DNA of 64,000 nucleotides from Phoenix dactylifera (taxonomy: Eukaryota; Streptophyta; Magnoliopsida; Arecales; Arecaceae): NCBI RefSeq assembly GCF_009389715.1, contig NW_024067820.1:186001-250000 (forward strand). Direction: 5' to 3'. Shown one piece after another: positions 62,055-64,000 of the stretch. The notes beneath the pieces were generated by a model, which was given only the letters and a program-made list of their open reading frames with translations, ran no database searches and was not told the DNA's origin. Positions within the stretch are counted from its first letter, which is position 1. Each line of letters opens with the position of its first letter. A program made the translations under genes and the position numbers.

Positions 62055-62560
62055 TCAAATCGCTATGCACGACCCCCGCCAGTGGGTAACAGTAACTAGG
62101 CATACGACCCCAGCCAGTGGGTAAAAGTAACTTGGCTTTACGACCCCCGCCAGTGGGTAATAGTAACTGGAAGAAGACCCTACCAACGGGGAACAATAGT
62201 TGGCAAAGATTATGGCCCTCGCCAGCGGGTTACAGTAGCTCGGCATACGGCCCTCGCCAGCGGGTTATAGTAGCTTGGTTTAGACCCTGCCAACGGGGAA
62301 CAATAGTTGGCAAAGATTATGGCCCTCGCCAGCGGGTTGCAGTAGCTCGGCATACGGCCCTCGCCAGTGGGTTATAGTAGCTCGGCATACAGCCCTCGCC
62401 AGTGGGTTATAGTAGCTCGGTTTAGACCCTGCCAACGGGGAACAATAGTTGGCAAAGATTATGGCCCTCGCCAGCGGGTTATAATAGCTTGGCTTAGACC
62501 CTGCCAACGAGGAATAATAGTTGGTAAAGATTATGACCCTGTCACGGGTAATAATAGTGA
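62055..62560. repeat. Composite tandem array (about 36-bp units) in the 3.1-kb LTR
   Basis: About 13 units carry a core GCCAGCGGGT or GCCAACGGGGA followed by TATAGTAGCT or CAATAGTTGG. Two unit types alternate in a higher-order pattern: an AGACCCTGCCAACGGGGAAC unit is followed by two or three GGCCCTCGCCAGCGGGTT units. The first unit type can fold through CCAAC...GTTGG. Confidence 0.85.
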
Positions 62561-62595
62561 CCATAGCTGCACTATCATATGAAAGCACAAATTTT

Positions 62596-62755
62596 TAAGT
62601 ATGAATAATGATGAGTACGGATTTCAAAGCATGAATAATGATGAGTACGGATTTCAAAGCATGAATAATGATGAGTACGGATTTCAAAGCATGAATAATG
62701 ATGAGTACGGATTTCAAAGCATGAATAATGACGAGTACGGATTTCAAAGCATGAG
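62596..62755. repeat. 30-bp tandem array, five copies
   Basis: The unit AATAATGATGAGTACGGATT plus TCAAAGCATG repeats five times almost without change. The last copy has one A and one C substitution. High identity suggests recent expansion. Confidence 0.9.
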
Positions 62756-63201
62756 ATAATGACAAAAGTTTTATGATGCATATCCATGTTTATGAAGTTG
62801 CATAAATGGACATGCATAGTTTTATGACTGGTTTGTTATATGAAATGCTTACTTTGTTACAACTGTTAGTTTCTTAAATTAATGCACTAGTATGAGAAAA
62901 TATTATGCTTGATCAGATAAGATTATGCATGGTTACTTACTGAGCTTTATAGCTCATACCCATTTATTTATGTTCTTACAGATGAATAGGAGATGCTAGG
63001 AACGAGGAGCGTGACATGCTTCAGGGTTATCGGGAAAGAAAATGACACATTAAATGTTGCTATTTTTAGATGCTTTGTAATCAATCTTTTATTGATGAAA
63101 CATTTGAAGTTTTTTTTTTTTAAGTGGCTGCATGTTATTGCGGGTAAAGGTTTGCAATAGCACGGCCGTGTCATGATCCGAATTTGGGGCGTGACACTAA
63201 C

Positions 63202-63774
63202 CATCTCGACAAATTTGCTAAACGAATATCCCGACAAAACTGAGAAAAGGAAGGCATGCCCACTGATGCTGTTTTGGTCTTCGTAGTTGGGGCGAAGTCC
63301 ACATTACTTGGAAAGAGAAAAGGAAGGCATTGGCAATATTTTATATCTGTATCCATATGGAGATGCCACCCCCTTAAAAGAGGCTCCATGGAATGCCGGG
63401 ATTTAAGGCATTGACAGGGGGAAAAATATCTGTTTCAGTCTCCTAGTCGGTGAATTTGTTGACTAAGCGACCTCTGACAACTGAAAAGTGTTCTGCCACA
63501 TTGAAGACCATCCGTCTCTACAACTTGGTCAAGCATAAGCAATATGAACAGCTTTATTATGTTGGCTTGGGTTAATATCTCATACATGGTTTACAGATAG
63601 GAACCACCACTAAATTAAAAGTTCACCTAAAAATCATCATTCATCAAAGAGGGTGAGGCATGGTGTATGATCAACTTCTGTTTTTATAGCTGAAAAATAA
63701 TGATAACACTGCATAATCTGACTAAGAGGTTTGAAAACTTCATTTGTTCTGTTAAAAGCTGTGTTTCTAAATTC

Positions 63775-63777
<3 letters not shown>
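63202..63777. other. Spacer after the 3.1-kb LTR
   Basis: No gene or element is recognised. Confidence 0.45.

Positions 63778-63821
<44 letters not shown>
63778..63821. repeat. (TA)n microsatellite
   Basis: About 22 TA repeats are uninterrupted. The locus should be length-variable between individuals. Confidence 0.95.
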
Positions 63822-63824
<3 letters not shown>

Positions 63825-64000
63825 TCTTACTTCGTCAACTTTAGACATGAAATGATGGATAGAACCCATTCTTCTCTGGAGTCATTATGGATAAAGAGAT
63901 ATGTGTTTGGTTTGTGGGATGCCTACTGATACAGAGAAAAGTTCTGTGCAGAGACCGGACACAAGCAGCTAGTGAGAATTAGTCTAGAACTCCATGGACT
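63822..64000. other. Window end, nothing recognised
   Basis: This short AT-rich stretch has no feature I can support. Confidence 0.4.

Larger units (their letters stand above)
60092..63196 (+). mobile_element. Ty3/gypsy-type solo LTR, 3105 bp, with internal tandem arrays
   Basis: It begins TGTAAACCCCGG and ends TTGGGGCGTGACA. An exact 5-bp duplication, CTAAC, flanks it at 60087-60091 and 63197-63201. It shares short motifs with the LTR at 6301-8398 in reverse orientation, for example the TTACTGAGCT...TAGCTCA block near 62936, so it belongs to a related chromovirus family. No internal region is present. Low-complexity GAA/AAG sequence at 61085-61215 makes spurious ORFs. The exact duplication points to a moderately young insertion. 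It is a fossil with no coding capacity. Confidence 0.88.

Noticed and set aside
62055-62760. CRISPR-like array
   Set aside because: The units are plain tandem repeats without unique spacers and lie inside a plant LTR.
62575-62817. Repeat protein with a SCFEIRTHHY unit
   Set aside because: It is only the translation of the 30-bp tandem array; no homology and no gene signals.

Overview
The window is nuclear DNA of a flowering plant. It holds spliced cell-wall enzyme genes with phase-conserved introns, embedded in plant-type transposons: a Tekay/Del-like chromovirus, Ty1/copia and TRIM-like remnants, CACTA, hAT and Tourist-like DNA elements, L1 LINEs with a C-terminal RNase H, and a tRNA-derived SINE. 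The GC-rich first exon of one gene and the style of the repeats suggest a monocot, perhaps a palm. That taxonomic guess is inference only.

There are four convincing host genes, all cell-wall enzymes. Three are type I pectin methylesterases (PMEs), each with a PMEI pro-domain and a pectinesterase domain: PME-A (minus, 11480-14126), PME-B (minus, 18431-20959) and PME-C (plus, 31619-38787). All three have one phase-1 intron at the same codon, so they look like a dispersed tandem family. The fourth is a secreted family-9 endo-beta-1,4-glucanase (plus, 52383-54969) with eight exons. All conserved catalytic residues I could check are present, and all four coding sequences assemble into one frame. 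PMEs demethylate homogalacturonan and GH9 enzymes cut beta-1,4-glucan, so the locus is a small wall-remodelling neighbourhood. Whether the genes are co-regulated cannot be seen from sequence.

Layout. 1-8398: a young Ty3/gypsy chromovirus on the minus strand, its distal LTR cut by the window edge. 8660-11168: remains of an L1 LINE and of a Ty1/copia element. 11480-20959: PME-A and PME-B, with a LINE tail and a 261-bp TRIM-like solo LTR between them. 22378-27524: a CACTA transposon with a 3-bp target duplication. 27525-38787: LINE tails and PME-C with a 5.5-kb intron. 39392-47652: an old chromovirus solo LTR containing a hAT-like MITE, which in turn contains a second CACTA (40568-46226), so three levels of nesting. 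49837-51382: a Tourist-like MITE and a SINE. 52383-54969: the GH9 gene. 56418-59788: a nearly complete hAT transposon with palindromic GC-rich subterminal repeats. 60092-63196: a 3.1-kb solo LTR with two internal tandem arrays.

I found no evidence for a wholly new biological system. The most useful observations are the PME cluster, the absence of the RRLL processing motif in PME-B, probable non-canonical GC donors in the GH9 gene, the three-level nest with readable target duplications, and the composite tandem arrays in the 3.1-kb LTR.
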